In this document: positions 63,262 through 64,000 of the stretch, piece after piece
How the letters are laid out: each line of letters begins with the position of its first letter
Numbering within the stretch: the first letter of the stretch is position 1
Source of the DNA: Sphaerolaimus hirsutus
Taxonomy: Eukaryota; Nematoda; Chromadorea; Monhysterida; Sphaerolaimidae
NCBI GenBank assembly: GCA_964036195.1
Contig: CAXIWS010000855.1
Coordinates: forward strand, 1 to 64,000
Direction of reading: 5' to 3'
DNA: 64,000 bases
The notes under the pieces: model-generated
What the model saw: the letters and a program-made list of their open reading frames with translations, nothing else
Told to the model about the DNA's origin: nothing
The model's database searches: none
Translations under genes and position numbers: made by a program

Positions 63262-63768
63262 TCTCTAAAAAATACCCACCCCCAATAGATGGATGACAAA
63301 AAAATTCACTTATTGGAACTTTTTTAGTAGACACTTTAAGAGCTGGTTTACGATACTTTAAAGGTAAGGGTTTTGATGTTTAAAGTTATGTCAAGAACCA
63401 TACCTCTAAAATGCCTGCAAGTTATACAGCTAAAATTATTCAGCTTTTTCTTCCTTCTCTCAATTTTATTTATAAGCCGTTTTTCAGTGTTTGAATTATA
63501 ATTGCAAAATTTACTTGGGGGAATTTCAAAGTGTGAATTTTGTAAATTTTTGTTCCTGCAATGTTGTCGTCAGGATGTCATAAAATTCCATTTAAGTAAA
63601 TTTTGCAATGGAGGCATTTTAGAGATGGTTCTTTACATAAGTTTAAACATCAAACCCTTCCCTTTAAAGTATTGTAAACCAGCTTTTCAAATGTCTAATA
63701 AAAAAGTTCCAAAAAGTGAATTATTTGTCATTCATTTATTGGGGGTCGTGTTTTTTAGAGAAAAAGAG
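63262..63768. mobile_element. Foldback element with ACCCCCAATA ends
   Basis: Left ACCCACCCCCAATAGATGGATGACA with TTATTGGAACTTTTTTAGTA is complementary to right TAATAAAAAAGTTCCAAAA with TGTCATTCATTTATTGGGGG. Inner GCTGGTTTACGATACTTTAA pairs with TTAAAGTATTGTAAACCAGC. Non-coding. Confidence 0.7.
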
Positions 63769-63907
63769 AATTTTTTAGAAACTTTTCACATAAATTTCGC
63801 ATTAAAGAATAGTGTATAGGTTGACTTTTCCTTTTTACTCTACCACTTGCGGAACTGGCCCCTGGCCCTGGGTATGAAATTTTGTAGAAATTACAAAATT
63901 CAATGAA

Positions 63908-64000
63908 AATACCATATTTACTCGAATAATTCCCCCCACTTGAATAATTACCCCACTCGAATAATTCCCCCCTGTTAGGCGAGTGAGGAAAAAATAATTC
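63908..64000. mobile_element. TACCGTATT-type MITE (CGAATAATTCCCCC subfamily), cut by window end
   Basis: ACCATATTTACTCGAATAAT start, then CACTTGAATAATTACCCCAC and CTCGAATAATTCCCCCCTG. Third internal-motif variant of the same terminus family. Confidence 0.6.

Overview
This window is intergenic and intronic DNA from an animal, most likely an invertebrate. The evidence is GT-AG introns, polypyrimidine-AG acceptors, exons of metazoan-type families (PGM2-like phosphohexomutase, beta/gamma-crystallin-like, Ly6/three-finger-like, PAN/apple-like) and a dense load of eukaryotic transposable elements. The Pao-type reverse transcriptase carries YVDN, and the PGM2 tail and splice sites look ecdysozoan, perhaps nematode. 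I cannot name the species from the sequence alone.

Layout. 1-10 kb holds nested foldback elements and MITEs plus a short crystallin-like gene (6.59-7.49 kb) whose last intron carries a TA-flanked MITE. 9.3-10.7 kb is an ATGTCAAGTGATAA-type satellite joined to a 496-bp hairpin. 10.7-18.3 kb is a structurally intact Gypsy-type LTR retrotransposon: identical 156-bp LTRs, one 2015-codon Gag-Pol ORF and a probable spliced coiled-coil third ORF. 18.5-31.1 kb is a minus-strand BEL/Pao retrotransposon with 1.32-kb LTRs, a Gag-protease ORF, an in-frame TAA, and a 2.1-kilocodon ORF that runs from RT through integrase into an envelope-like glycoprotein. A truncated second BEL copy (31.1-31.8 kb) shares its LTR, and the satellite-hairpin module resumes at 31.8-32.7 kb.

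33.2-35.8 kb holds the last four exons of a PGM2-like gene, with repeat elements in its intron and just downstream. 40.5-46.4 kb is a near-identical 2.96-kb tandem duplication that duplicates the last exon of a minus-strand Ly6-like gene. 46-64 kb is mostly MITEs and foldbacks of several recurring families: TACCGTATT-ended with TA target sites, CAGAGTTG- or TAGGGTGTC- or TAGTGATG-ended with 8-bp target duplications (hAT-like), and TTAA-flanked palindromes. It includes a hAT-like element that has captured a decayed BEL pol fragment (54.9-56.9 kb), and one PAN-like exon near 58.7 kb.

The most unusual items are the Pol-Env fused BEL element, the hAT-like element carrying BEL pol, the spliced third ORF of the Gypsy element, and the repeated insertion of elements into one arm of foldback elements, where the other arm preserves the empty site. 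All coordinates were read by eye. Splice sites and family assignments are inferences unless stated otherwise.
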